From an uncultured Clostridia bacterium (GTDB lineage Bacteria; Bacillota; Clostridia; Oscillospirales; Ruminococcaceae), in contig CAMOFU010000155.1 of the NCBI GenBank assembly GCA_946613705.1, positions 1 through 5,905 of the forward strand: a stretch of DNA of 5,905 nucleotides, in the 5' to 3' direction. Shown here one piece after another: positions 1-5,905 of this stretch; the first letter of the stretch is position 1; every line of letters starts with the position of its first letter. Under the pieces are notes generated by a model, which searched no databases, was not told where the DNA came from, and saw nothing but the letters and a program-made list of their open reading frames with translations. The position numbers and the translations under genes are program-made.

Positions 1-452
1 CCAAGGAGATCTGGAACGAAGCCGTCCCCGAGCTGACAGACAAGGACAGGTATCAGAACACGATCTTCTTCCCTGTCGGCGAGCCCAATCCCTACGGCAA
101 ATTCTTCGTGGGGCAGAGCTATCTTGCCCCCGTATCGACCGAGCAGCTGCCGATCTTCAATGTTACCTTCGAGCCTGCCTGCCGCAACAACTGGCATATC
201 CACCATGCCGAAAAGGGCGGCGGACAGCTGCTTATCTGCGTCGGCGGAAGGGGCTACTATCAGGAGTGGGGCAAGGAGGCAGTTGAGCTGACCGCAGGAA
301 CTGTCATCAATATCCCCGCAGAGGCAAAGCACTGGCACGGTGCCGCACCCGACAGCTGGTTCTCTCACCTTGCGATCGAGATACCCGCAGAGGGCGGCAG
401 CACCGAATGGTGCGAGCCTGTATCGGAAGAAGACTACGGCAGGCTGAAATAA
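1..452 (+). CDS. Cupin-domain protein, 5'-partial (cupin_2, carboxymuconolactone-decarboxylase-associated type)
   Basis: The frame is open from nt 3 to the TAA at 450-452, so 149 residues are visible and the true start lies left of the window. The GTG at 108 is only an internal valine, because clear protein sequence precedes it. Cupin motif 1 is seen as NNWHIHHAEKGGGQ (His at visible residues 65, 67, 68; Gln 75). Motif 2 is seen as IPAEAKHWHGAAPDSWFSH (His 110, 112). These are the usual ligands of one divalent metal in a small beta-barrel, although the motif-1 Glu is replaced by Gln. The HIHH...GGGQ and KHWHGA signatures are typical of short cupins that in Clostridia stand alone or are fused to a carboxymuconolactone decarboxylase domain. 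The visible part shows only the cupin barrel with a short N-terminal extension. Cytoplasmic location is likely, since no membrane segment is visible. The substrate is unknown. It probably shares a transcript with the membrane flavodoxin gene 89 nt downstream, as no terminator lies between them. Confidence 0.88.
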   Translation, partial: KEIWNEAVPELTDKDRYQNTIFFPVGEPNPYGKFFVGQSYLAPVSTEQLPIFNVTFEPACRNNWHIHHAEKGGGQLLICVGGRGYYQEWGKEAVELTAGTVINIPAEAKHWHGAAPDSWFSHLAIEIPAEGGSTEWCEPVSEEDYGRLK

Positions 453-526
453 TACGGGAAGGCGGAAGGCTCGAAGCAGGCATTTCCGAGGACGAGGCGA
501 AGGACCGGATAAACAGCATGAACTGA
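447..526 (+). other. Orphan coding-like tail between cupin and membrane gene
   Basis: In the +2 frame relative to the window (one frame away from the cupin), the codons from about 455 to the TGA at 524-526 read REGGRLEAGISEDEAKDRIN and then SMN. This is a charged, helix-like peptide that looks more like a real protein C-terminus than random sequence. The frame has no ATG, GTG or TTG with a ribosome binding site, and its 5' part overlaps the cupin's last codons. It may be the remnant of a replaced gene end or a frameshifted former extension of the cupin. It may also be chance in GC-rich DNA. The stop lies just before the Shine-Dalgarno of the next gene. Confidence 0.2.
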
Positions 527-527
527 C

Positions 528-535
528 AGGGAGGG
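528..535 (+). promoter_or_regulatory. Ribosome binding site of the membrane flavodoxin gene
   Basis: AGGGAGGG lies 6 nt upstream of the ATG at 542. This near-ideal Shine-Dalgarno with normal spacing fixes 542 as the start rather than the in-frame ATG at 563. No convincing -35/-10 promoter is seen in the 89 nt upstream, which fits cotranscription with the cupin gene. Confidence 0.8.
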
Positions 536-541
536 ATCGTC

Positions 542-2761
542 ATGCAGGCAAAGACGAACAATATGATAAAGCGGATAGTTGATGTTGTGCTGACAGTCCT
601 GCTGCTGTTCCTGATGGCATTTCAGATAACGGGTGAGACGCTGCACGAATGGCTTGGCATAAGCATGACGGTGGTGCTGATCGTCCACCATATCCTTAAC
701 CGCAGGTGGTACGGCGCGGTCTTCAAGGGCAGGTATACACCCTACCGCATCGCCATGACCGCAGTGAACACGCTGCTGCTCGCAGCTATAGCGATGACTG
801 CGGTCAGCGGAATGGCTATGAGCGGTCACGCGGTACCGTTCATGTACGGCTTTATCAATGTGATGACCGCCCGCGAGCTGCATCTTGCGATGTCGCACTG
901 GTCGTTTATATTCATGGGCATACACATCGGTCTGCACATGAAGGCAATGACCGCAGGAATGAACGATACGGGAAGGCTGATCTTCAGGTTCATACTCACC
1001 TGCATCTCGGGCGCGGGGCTGTGGCTGTTCATAAAGAGCGATATCGTCAATTACATCTTTTTCAGAACGCACTTCGCATTCCTTGATTATCAGACCGCAA
1101 AGTGGCTGATAATACTGCAAAACCTTGCTATGCTGCTTTTCTTCGTGCTTGCGGGATATACTGTCGCAGAGCTCACTCAGAAGAACAAGGACAGGAAATA
1201 CTCTCCCAAGCCGCTGATCTGGCTCGTATGCGCGGTCGTCATCGGCACGGCGGTATTCCTTATCACAAACAAGAGCGCCGAAAGGACAGGCTTCAGCAGC
1301 ACAGGCAGGCAGAACTCGTCGCAGTCCGCACAGACCGATACGGCGAAGAAAGACACCCCGTCCGCTGCCGACACCGATACCGACAGCAGATCCGATCCCG
1401 ATTCCGATTCCGATATAGAAAGCACAGCTGCCGCACCTGCGGAGGTGAACGACGGCTTTGTTCTGATCGGCGGCGGGAGCTTCAAAATGGGCAGCCCCGA
1501 ATCGGAGAACTGGCGCATAGGTGATGAGCTTCTCCACGAGGTGACCGTATCACCGTTCTATATCGACCCGCTCGAGACGGTCCAGTCCGATTACGAGCGG
1601 CTTATGGGCAGCGACCCGAGCGCCTTCGATGGCAGCGATCTGCCTGTGGACAGCATTTCGTGGGTCGATGCTGTGCAGTATGCGAATGCGAGAAGCAAGG
1701 CAGCGGGGCTTGAGCCTGTTTACACCGTATCGGACGGCGAGGTGAGCTGGGACAGGTCGGCTGACGGTTACCGCCTGCCGACCGAAGCCGAATGGGAATA
1801 CGCCTGCCGCGCAGGTACGGAAACGCCGTTCAACACCGAGCATTCTCTCAGCGCCGAGGAAGCGAATTTCTACGGGCACTATCCCTATGAGATCGAGGAG
1901 AACTATTTCGACAACGAGGTACTCGAAGCCCGCCCGGGCGAATACCGACAGACGACCGTAAAGGTCGGGAGCTTTGCGCCGAACAGCTGGGGGCTGTATG
2001 ACTGCCACGGGAACGTGAACGAATGGTGCTGGGACTATTACGGCGAATACGGTGCCGCAGCAGCAGCCGACCCGACAGGCCCCGAAGCAGGCACACGGCA
2101 CATCTACCGCGGCGGCGGCTGGAACGACTTTGCCAAAAATATGCGCAGCGCATACCGCGCCGCAGGACAGGCCGACCTGAAGAGCAGCAATATTGGTGTA
2201 AGGCTCGTCAGGAACGCAGACAGCTCTCCCGACGGCATTATCACGGCGAAGGAGAACATCAAGGCTGAAAAGACAGGAAAGCTGCTGATAGTCTATTTCT
2301 CGTGGAGCGGCAACACACGGGGCATAGCGCAGGAGATACAGCGCCTTACGGGTGCGGATATTGTTGAGCTGACACCCGTGGAGCCCTACTCCGACGACTA
2401 CAACACCGTGCTCATGCAAGCGCAGGAGGATCAGCACAGGCAGGCACGTCCCGAGCTGAACGAGCATATCGACAACATTGAGCAATACGACACGATACTG
2501 CTTGGATACCCCAACTGGTGGGCATCTATCCCCATGCCGATCGCAACCTTCCTTGAAAGCTACGATCTCTCGGGCAAGACGATACTCCCCTTCTGCTCAC
2601 ACGGCGGCGGGCGCTTCGGGCAGAGCCTTACAGCCATTGCCAAGCTTGCCCCCGACTCGGTGATAGGCGAGGGGCTTTCGGTCCACTACTCGGGCGGCAG
2701 CACGCTGAACGAGGATATAGCCGCCTGGCTCACGGCGGCAGGCATACCCGCAAACCCCTGA
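542..2761 (+). CDS. DUF4405-like heptahelical membrane domain - SUMF1-like domain - flavodoxin fusion protein
   Basis: This 739-residue protein has three parts. Residues 12-243 hold seven predicted membrane helices (about 12-30, 37-53, 69-93, 113-133, 146-164, 186-208, 224-242) resembling DUF4405 membrane proteins. His35/His49 in helix 2 and His114/His128 in helix 4 are spaced like heme ligands. Residues 244-302 form a Ser/Asp/Thr-rich linker. Residues 303-557 are a formylglycine-generating-enzyme/SUMF1 fold (GGGSFKMGS, YRLPTEAEWEYACRAGT, GLYDCHGNVNEWCWD, YRGGGW, IGVRLVR). The two catalytic cysteine positions of true FGE are Asp529 and Met534, so formylglycine formation is unlikely. Residues 578-739 are a flavodoxin with the FMN phosphate loop SWSGNTRGIA (587-596), plus YPNWW (656-660) and PFCSHGGG (683-690). 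Positively charged loops between helices 2-3 and 6-7 and at the N-terminus indicate N-in/C-out, so both soluble domains should face outside. A redox role, moving electrons across the membrane to the flavodoxin, is inferred; the substrate is unknown. The gene ends 15 nt before a strong terminator. Confidence 0.9.
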   Translation: MQAKTNNMIKRIVDVVLTVLLLFLMAFQITGETLHEWLGISMTVVLIVHHILNRRWYGAVFKGRYTPYRIAMTAVNTLLLAAIAMTAVSGMAMSGHAVPFMYGFINVMTARELHLAMSHWSFIFMGIHIGLHMKAMTAGMNDTGRLIFRFILTCISGAGLWLFIKSDIVNYIFFRTHFAFLDYQTAKWLIILQNLAMLLFFVLAGYTVAELTQKNKDRKYSPKPLIWLVCAVVIGTAVFLITNKSAERTGFSSTGRQNSSQSAQTDTAKKDTPSAADTDTDSRSDPDSDSDIESTAAAPAEVNDGFVLIGGGSFKMGSPESENWRIGDELLHEVTVSPFYIDPLETVQSDYERLMGSDPSAFDGSDLPVDSISWVDAVQYANARSKAAGLEPVYTVSDGEVSWDRSADGYRLPTEAEWEYACRAGTETPFNTEHSLSAEEANFYGHYPYEIEENYFDNEVLEARPGEYRQTTVKVGSFAPNSWGLYDCHGNVNEWCWDYYGEYGAAAAADPTGPEAGTRHIYRGGGWNDFAKNMRSAYRAAGQADLKSSNIGVRLVRNADSSPDGIITAKENIKAEKTGKLLIVYFSWSGNTRGIAQEIQRLTGADIVELTPVEPYSDDYNTVLMQAQEDQHRQARPELNEHIDNIEQYDTILLGYPNWWASIPMPIATFLESYDLSGKTILPFCSHGGGRFGQSLTAIAKLAPDSVIGEGLSVHYSGGSTLNEDIAAWLTAAGIPANP
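1271..1447 (+). repeat. Low-complexity Ser/Asp/Thr linker with short tandem repeats
   Basis: Codons 244-302 encode a flexible spacer rich in Ser, Thr, Asp, Gln and Ala between the last membrane helix and the SUMF1-like domain. Near 1390-1414 the DNA is a degenerate hexamer tandem (GATCCC, GATTCC, GATTCC) that encodes Asp-Pro/Asp-Ser repeats. Just upstream are GACACC/GATACC units encoding Asp-Thr. Such linkers are typical of surface proteins that span cell-wall space, and the tandem could vary in length between strains. Confidence 0.6.
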
Positions 2762-2776
2762 AAACCTTATAACGAC

Positions 2777-2815
2777 AAAGCCTCCCACGGTGATCGAACC
2801 GCGGGAGGCTTTTTT
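2777..2815 (+). terminator. Rho-independent terminator at the convergent gene boundary
   Basis: The 10 bp outer stem AAAGCCTCCC/GGGAGGCTTT (2777-2786 with 2803-2812) is followed by one A-C mismatch, an inner stem CGGT/ACCG (2788-2791 with 2798-2801) and a GATCGA loop. A run of six T follows on the plus strand (2810-2815). It starts 15 nt after the stop of the membrane flavodoxin gene. On the minus strand the same hairpin is followed by only TTTG, so it may also stop carB-dapF transcription, but less efficiently. No better minus-strand terminator is seen between 2812 and 2883. Confidence 0.92.
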
Positions 2816-2882
2816 ATCTGTTCTGTAATTGTTATATGTTTGTTTATGCTGTGCTTTACCGATCGTTAAGCAGCACTGCTCA

Positions 2883-3746
2883 TCAGACGATTATCGAGCC
2901 CGAGTAGACCGTTACGGCATCGCCTGTCATATAAACAGCGTCGTCGGTATAGCGGACGATGAGGTCGCCGCCCTTGAGCCTTACGGTGATATCGGTATCC
3001 TTCTTGCAGTAGCCGCCCAGCACAGCCGCAACAGCCGCAGCGCAGGCACCTGTTCCGCAAGCCCATGTCTCGCCCGAGCCGCGCTCCCACACTCTCATTT
3101 TCAGTGTGTTCTCGTCTATCACCTTGATGAACTCGGCATTGACTCTCTCGGGGAAGATCGGGTCATGCTCGAACTTGGGACCGATCTCGTCGATATCCAG
3201 TCCGTCGATATTCTTCATGAACACGACTGCATGGGGATTGCCCATAGATACGCAGGTGATGTTGTACTTCTCGCCGCCGATAGTCACCTCGCGGTCAACT
3301 ACCCTGCCGTTCGCATCGGCATCGAGTGCTACGGGTATCATTTTGGGATCGAGCTCTGCCCTGCCCATATTCACCGTTGCGCCGTTGACCTCGCCGTAAT
3401 GACGAGTGAGGTTGATCTTCATGATGCCGCTGAGCGTCTCAACGGTGAAGTCATCTGAATTAACGAGCATATTGTCGCGCATGAACTTGGCAACGCAGCG
3501 TATGCCGTTGCCGCACATCTTGCCCTCGGAGCCGTCAAGGTTGAACATACGCATCTTGCCTGCCGCAACGTCCGAGCGCTCAATGAGTATCACACCGTCG
3601 CCGCCGATACCGAAGTGCCTGTCCGAAAGCTTGAGTGCAAGACCCTCGGGGTTGTCGATCTTCTGGTCGAAGCAGTTGAAGTAGATATAGTCATTGCCGC
3701 AGCCCTGCATCTTGGTGAATTCAAGACGCTTCTTTTCGGTGCGCAT
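2883..3746 (-). other. dapF: DapF moiety of the fusion: diaminopimelate epimerase
   Basis: Fusion residues 688-974 (about 287 aa) cover a full-length DapF; the family is usually 270-280 aa. The start is recognisable as LEFTKMQGCGNDYIYF. Both catalytic cysteines are present: Cys765 in KMCGNGIRC (codon 3513-3515) and Cys917 in TWACGTGACAA (codon 3057-3059). These act as the acid/base pair that inverts LL-diaminopimelate to the meso form, for lysine and peptidoglycan synthesis. The substrate-loop motif MGNPHAVVF (855-863) is also intact, so the epimerase should be active. An ATG codon occurs exactly where a free DapF would begin (3744-3746), but no Shine-Dalgarno lies at normal distance from it. 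The nearest GAGGA is about 28 nt upstream. Translation from the CarB start as one polypeptide is therefore favoured. Confidence 0.9.
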
Positions 3747-5905
3747 ATTGTTGATGTTCACGATCTCGGTATTGTCCTCGGTGAACTTGCTCCTGATAGA
3801 AGCAGCTATCGCGTTCGCAGTGTCGATAGAGGTCAGGCAGGGGATATTTCTCTCGACTGTCTTTCTTCTTATCTTTACCGAATCCCTTGTCGGGATACGA
3901 CCCTTTGATGATGTGGAGATAACATAGCTGATCTTTCCGCTCTCGATAAGGGTGAGGGTATTCTCATCAGCCTCGTGGATCTTTGCGACGGTCTCGCAGG
4001 GGATACCGTGCTCCTCGAGCACAGCTGCGGTGCCGTGGGTAGCATAGATCTTGAAGCCGAGGTCATAGAACGCCTTTGCGGTCTGCGGTATCTCGCGCTT
4101 ATCGGAATCTCTTACGGTGATAAGAACGCCGCCCTTGCTGCCGAGCTTATAGCCCGCCGCGATAAGCCCCTTGTACAGCGACTCCTCGAGGCTCGAAGCG
4201 ACTGCCAGCACCTCGCCCGTAGACTTCATCTCGGGGCCCAGGTGGTTATCGACATCTATCAGCTTGGCGAACGAGAACACAGGCACCTTGACAGCCACAT
4301 AGGGCGAATTGGGATAAAGCCCTGTCCCGTAGCCCATATCGTCAAGCTTCTCGCCGAGCATAGCTCTTGTTGCAAGGTCTACCATCGGCACGCCCGTTAC
4401 CTTGGAGATGTACGGGATAGTTCTCGAGGAACGAGGGTTCACCTCGATAACATACAGCTCGTCCTGATAGATAAGATACTGTATATTGACAAGACCCTTT
4501 GTATTGAGCGAGACTGCGAGCTTCTTAGAGCAGTCGATGATGCGCTCGATCATCTTGTCGGAAACGTTCCATGCGGGATATACAGCGATAGAGTCGCCCG
4601 AATGTATGCCCGCACGCTCGATATGCTCCATGATACCGGGGATAAGGATATCCTCGCCGTCGCAGATCGCATCGACCTCGAGCTCGGGGCCCATAAGGTA
4701 CTTGTCTATCAGCACGGGGTTCTCTATGCCCTGTGCGAGAATGATAGCCATATACTCCTTGATATCATCATCGTTGAAGGCGATTATCATATTCTGTCCG
4801 CCGAGAACGTAGGAAGGACGCATCAGCACGGGGTACTCGATCTTGTTGGCGACCTCGAGCGCCTCATCGGTCGTCATTACCGTGAAGCCCTGCGGACGCT
4901 TGATCTTGTGCAGCTCGAGCAGCTCGTCAAAGCGCTCTCTGTCCTCAGCCGCATCTATCGAATCGGGAGGTGTGCCGAGGATATTCACTCCCTGCTCCGC
5001 GAGATGCTTGGTAAGCTTGATAGCGGTCTGTCCGCCGAAGGCAACGACAACGCCGTAGGGCTTCTCGACCCTGATGATATTCATAACGTCCTCGTTGGTG
5101 AGCGGCTCGAAATACAGTCTGTCGGCGGTATCGAAGTCGGTGGAGACAGTCTCGGGGTTATTGTTTACGATGACTACATCAAAGCCGCGCTCCTTCAGTG
5201 CCCATACGCAGTGAACGGAGGCGTAATCGAACTCGATGCCCTGACCTATCCTGATAGGACCCGAGCCGAAAACGATAACAGTCTTATTGCCCGTGTGTAC
5301 CGACTTTATGAACTCCTCAGCCTCGTCCTCGCTGTCATAGGTCGAATAGAAGTAGGGAGTCTGCGCAGCGAACTCTGCGGCGCAGGTATCGACCATTTTA
5401 TAAACGGCATGGAGCGGCTTTACGATCGGCTTGCCTGTAAGTCTCTCGATGACCTTGTCGGGGAAGCCGAACTTCTTTGCCTGATGATACAGCTCGAAGG
5501 AATCGTCGCCCGTTTCGAGCTGATTTTCGAGGTTCACAAGGTTCAGCAGCTTATAGGTGAACCACTTGTCTATCTTGGTGATATCGAAGATCTCCTCGGG
5601 AGTAACTCCGCGGCGGAGCGCCTCGTATACCACGAACAGTCTCTCATCGTTGCAGTCGTGGAGCTTCTGCCTGATCTCGTCATCGCTCAGACCCTCGAGC
5701 TTGGGAGAGCGCAGGCTGTCGTGGCCGATCTCGGCACCTCTCACAGCCTTCATCATCGCCTGCTCGAAGCTGGTGCCGATGCTCATTACCTCGCCCGTAG
5801 CCTTCATCTGCGTACCCAGCTCGCGCTTTGCGTAAACGAACTTATCAAACGGCCACTTGGGCAGCTTTACAACGATATAGTCGATAGAGGGCTCAAAGCA
5901 GGCAT
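2883..5905 (-). CDS. carB-dapF: Carbamoyl-phosphate synthase large subunit fused to diaminopimelate epimerase (5'-partial)
   Basis: The frame is open from the right edge (first full codon at 5903) to the TGA at 2883-2885, giving 1006 visible residues. Numbering below starts at the Met at 5807, which is internal: 32 upstream codons are clear CarB sequence (CFEPSIDYIVVKLPKWPFDK). Visible CarB parts are the tail of the carboxyphosphate half, the oligomerisation domain (to about 160), the second ATP-grasp unit (VFGSGPIRIGQGIEFDY at 179-195; RPSYVLGGQNM at 330-340; YVIEVNPRSSRTIPYISK at 452-469), and the MGS-like allosteric domain (about 570-687). In the MGS domain ATHGT and Lys609 match the E. 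coli UMP-binding Thr974/Thr977/Lys993 spacing. CarB makes carbamoyl phosphate from ammonia released by CarA, bicarbonate and two ATP, for pyrimidines and arginine. Without a stop, the frame continues into a full DapF (about 688-974). About 350 N-terminal CarB residues are missing beyond the window. The enzyme is cytoplasmic. The fusion could be real or a sequence error. Confidence 0.93.
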   Translation of the reverse strand, partial: ACFEPSIDYIVVKLPKWPFDKFVYAKRELGTQMKATGEVMSIGTSFEQAMMKAVRGAEIGHDSLRSPKLEGLSDDEIRQKLHDCNDERLFVVYEALRRGVTPEEIFDITKIDKWFTYKLLNLVNLENQLETGDDSFELYHQAKKFGFPDKVIERLTGKPIVKPLHAVYKMVDTCAAEFAAQTPYFYSTYDSEDEAEEFIKSVHTGNKTVIVFGSGPIRIGQGIEFDYASVHCVWALKERGFDVVIVNNNPETVSTDFDTADRLYFEPLTNEDVMNIIRVEKPYGVVVAFGGQTAIKLTKHLAEQGVNILGTPPDSIDAAEDRERFDELLELHKIKRPQGFTVMTTDEALEVANKIEYPVLMRPSYVLGGQNMIIAFNDDDIKEYMAIILAQGIENPVLIDKYLMGPELEVDAICDGEDILIPGIMEHIERAGIHSGDSIAVYPAWNVSDKMIERIIDCSKKLAVSLNTKGLVNIQYLIYQDELYVIEVNPRSSRTIPYISKVTGVPMVDLATRAMLGEKLDDMGYGTGLYPNSPYVAVKVPVFSFAKLIDVDNHLGPEMKSTGEVLAVASSLEESLYKGLIAAGYKLGSKGGVLITVRDSDKREIPQTAKAFYDLGFKIYATHGTAAVLEEHGIPCETVAKIHEADENTLTLIESGKISYVISTSSKGRIPTRDSVKIRRKTVERNIPCLTSIDTANAIAASIRSKFTEDNTEIVNINNMRTEKKRLEFTKMQGCGNDYIYFNCFDQKIDNPEGLALKLSDRHFGIGGDGVILIERSDVAAGKMRMFNLDGSEGKMCGNGIRCVAKFMRDNMLVNSDDFTVETLSGIMKINLTRHYGEVNGATVNMGRAELDPKMIPVALDADANGRVVDREVTIGGEKYNITCVSMGNPHAVVFMKNIDGLDIDEIGPKFEHDPIFPERVNAEFIKVIDENTLKMRVWERGSGETWACGTGACAAAVAAVLGGYCKKDTDITVRLKGGDLIVRYTDDAVYMTGDAVTVYSGSIIV

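Noticed and set aside
434..1537. Long antisense open frame (367 codons) opposite the membrane domain and linker
   Set aside because: It is a mirror frame of the real gene: composition is odd (many His, Cys and Arg, with GIGIGIG-like runs opposite the linker repeat), there is no domain, and the plus-strand protein is clearly recognisable.
1550..2485. Antisense open frame (311 codons) opposite the SUMF1-like and flavodoxin domains
   Set aside because: It has no recognisable motif and is explained by the GC-rich third positions of the plus-strand gene, which has clear family signatures.
2780..2809. tRNA-minihelix-like look of the terminator on the minus strand (7 bp GCCTCCC/GGGAGGC stem and a TTCGATC T-loop-like sequence)
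   Set aside because: There are no D or anticodon arms, the nucleotide after TTCGATC is A rather than the C expected for a T-stem pair, and there is no CCA. The hairpin plus T-run is fully explained as a terminator.
2816..2882. AT-rich spacer between the terminator and the dapF stop, with a small AGCA/TGCT inverted repeat
   Set aside because: The stem is only 4 bp with no T-run, and no promoter or small gene could be supported there.
2829..3458. Plus-strand open frame (209 codons) overlapping the end of dapF
   Set aside because: It lies antisense to conserved DapF catalytic sequence, has no ribosome binding site or motif, and looks like a shadow frame.
4787..4819. CarB RPSYVLGGQNM, where many bacteria have RPSYVLGGRAM
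   Set aside because: The conserved Arg of RPSY that matches the ATP-site arginine is present. As far as I recall, the GGQNM variant is common in clostridial CarB, so it is not evidence of lost activity.

Overview
The window looks like chromosomal DNA of a mid-to-high GC anaerobic Clostridia member. A Ruminococcus-like gut bacterium (Oscillospiraceae) is the best guess. This rests on general resemblance: the clostridial type of CarB, the long-chain flavodoxin and HxHH cupin families common in gut Firmicutes, GC-rich third positions, and strong AGGAGG-type ribosome binding. It is an inference; no taxonomic marker is present.

Left half, plus strand (1-2761): the 3' part of a small single-domain cupin gene, open at the left edge, is followed after an 89 nt gap by one 739-codon gene. 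That gene encodes an unusual three-part protein. It has seven predicted membrane helices (DUF4405-like, with histidines placed as in a diheme b-type cytochrome), an acidic Ser/Asp/Thr linker, a formylglycine-generating-enzyme-like (SUMF1) domain without the catalytic cysteine pair, and a C-terminal FMN flavodoxin. The positive-inside rule puts both soluble domains outside the cell. A strong hairpin terminator follows at 2777-2815.

Right half, minus strand (2883-5905): one long reading frame, open at the right edge, runs convergently towards the same terminator. It encodes the C-terminal two thirds of the carbamoyl-phosphate synthase large subunit (CarB), continuing without a stop codon into a complete diaminopimelate epimerase (DapF). 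This is an apparent CarB-DapF fusion joining pyrimidine/arginine precursor synthesis to the lysine/meso-DAP pathway.

The two halves are separate, convergent transcription units. The left unit looks like a redox module: a putative transmembrane electron conduit fused to an extracytoplasmic flavodoxin, next to a metal-binding cupin. The right unit is housekeeping biosynthesis with an unusual gene fusion. No RNA gene, mobile element, CRISPR array or prophage signature was seen.
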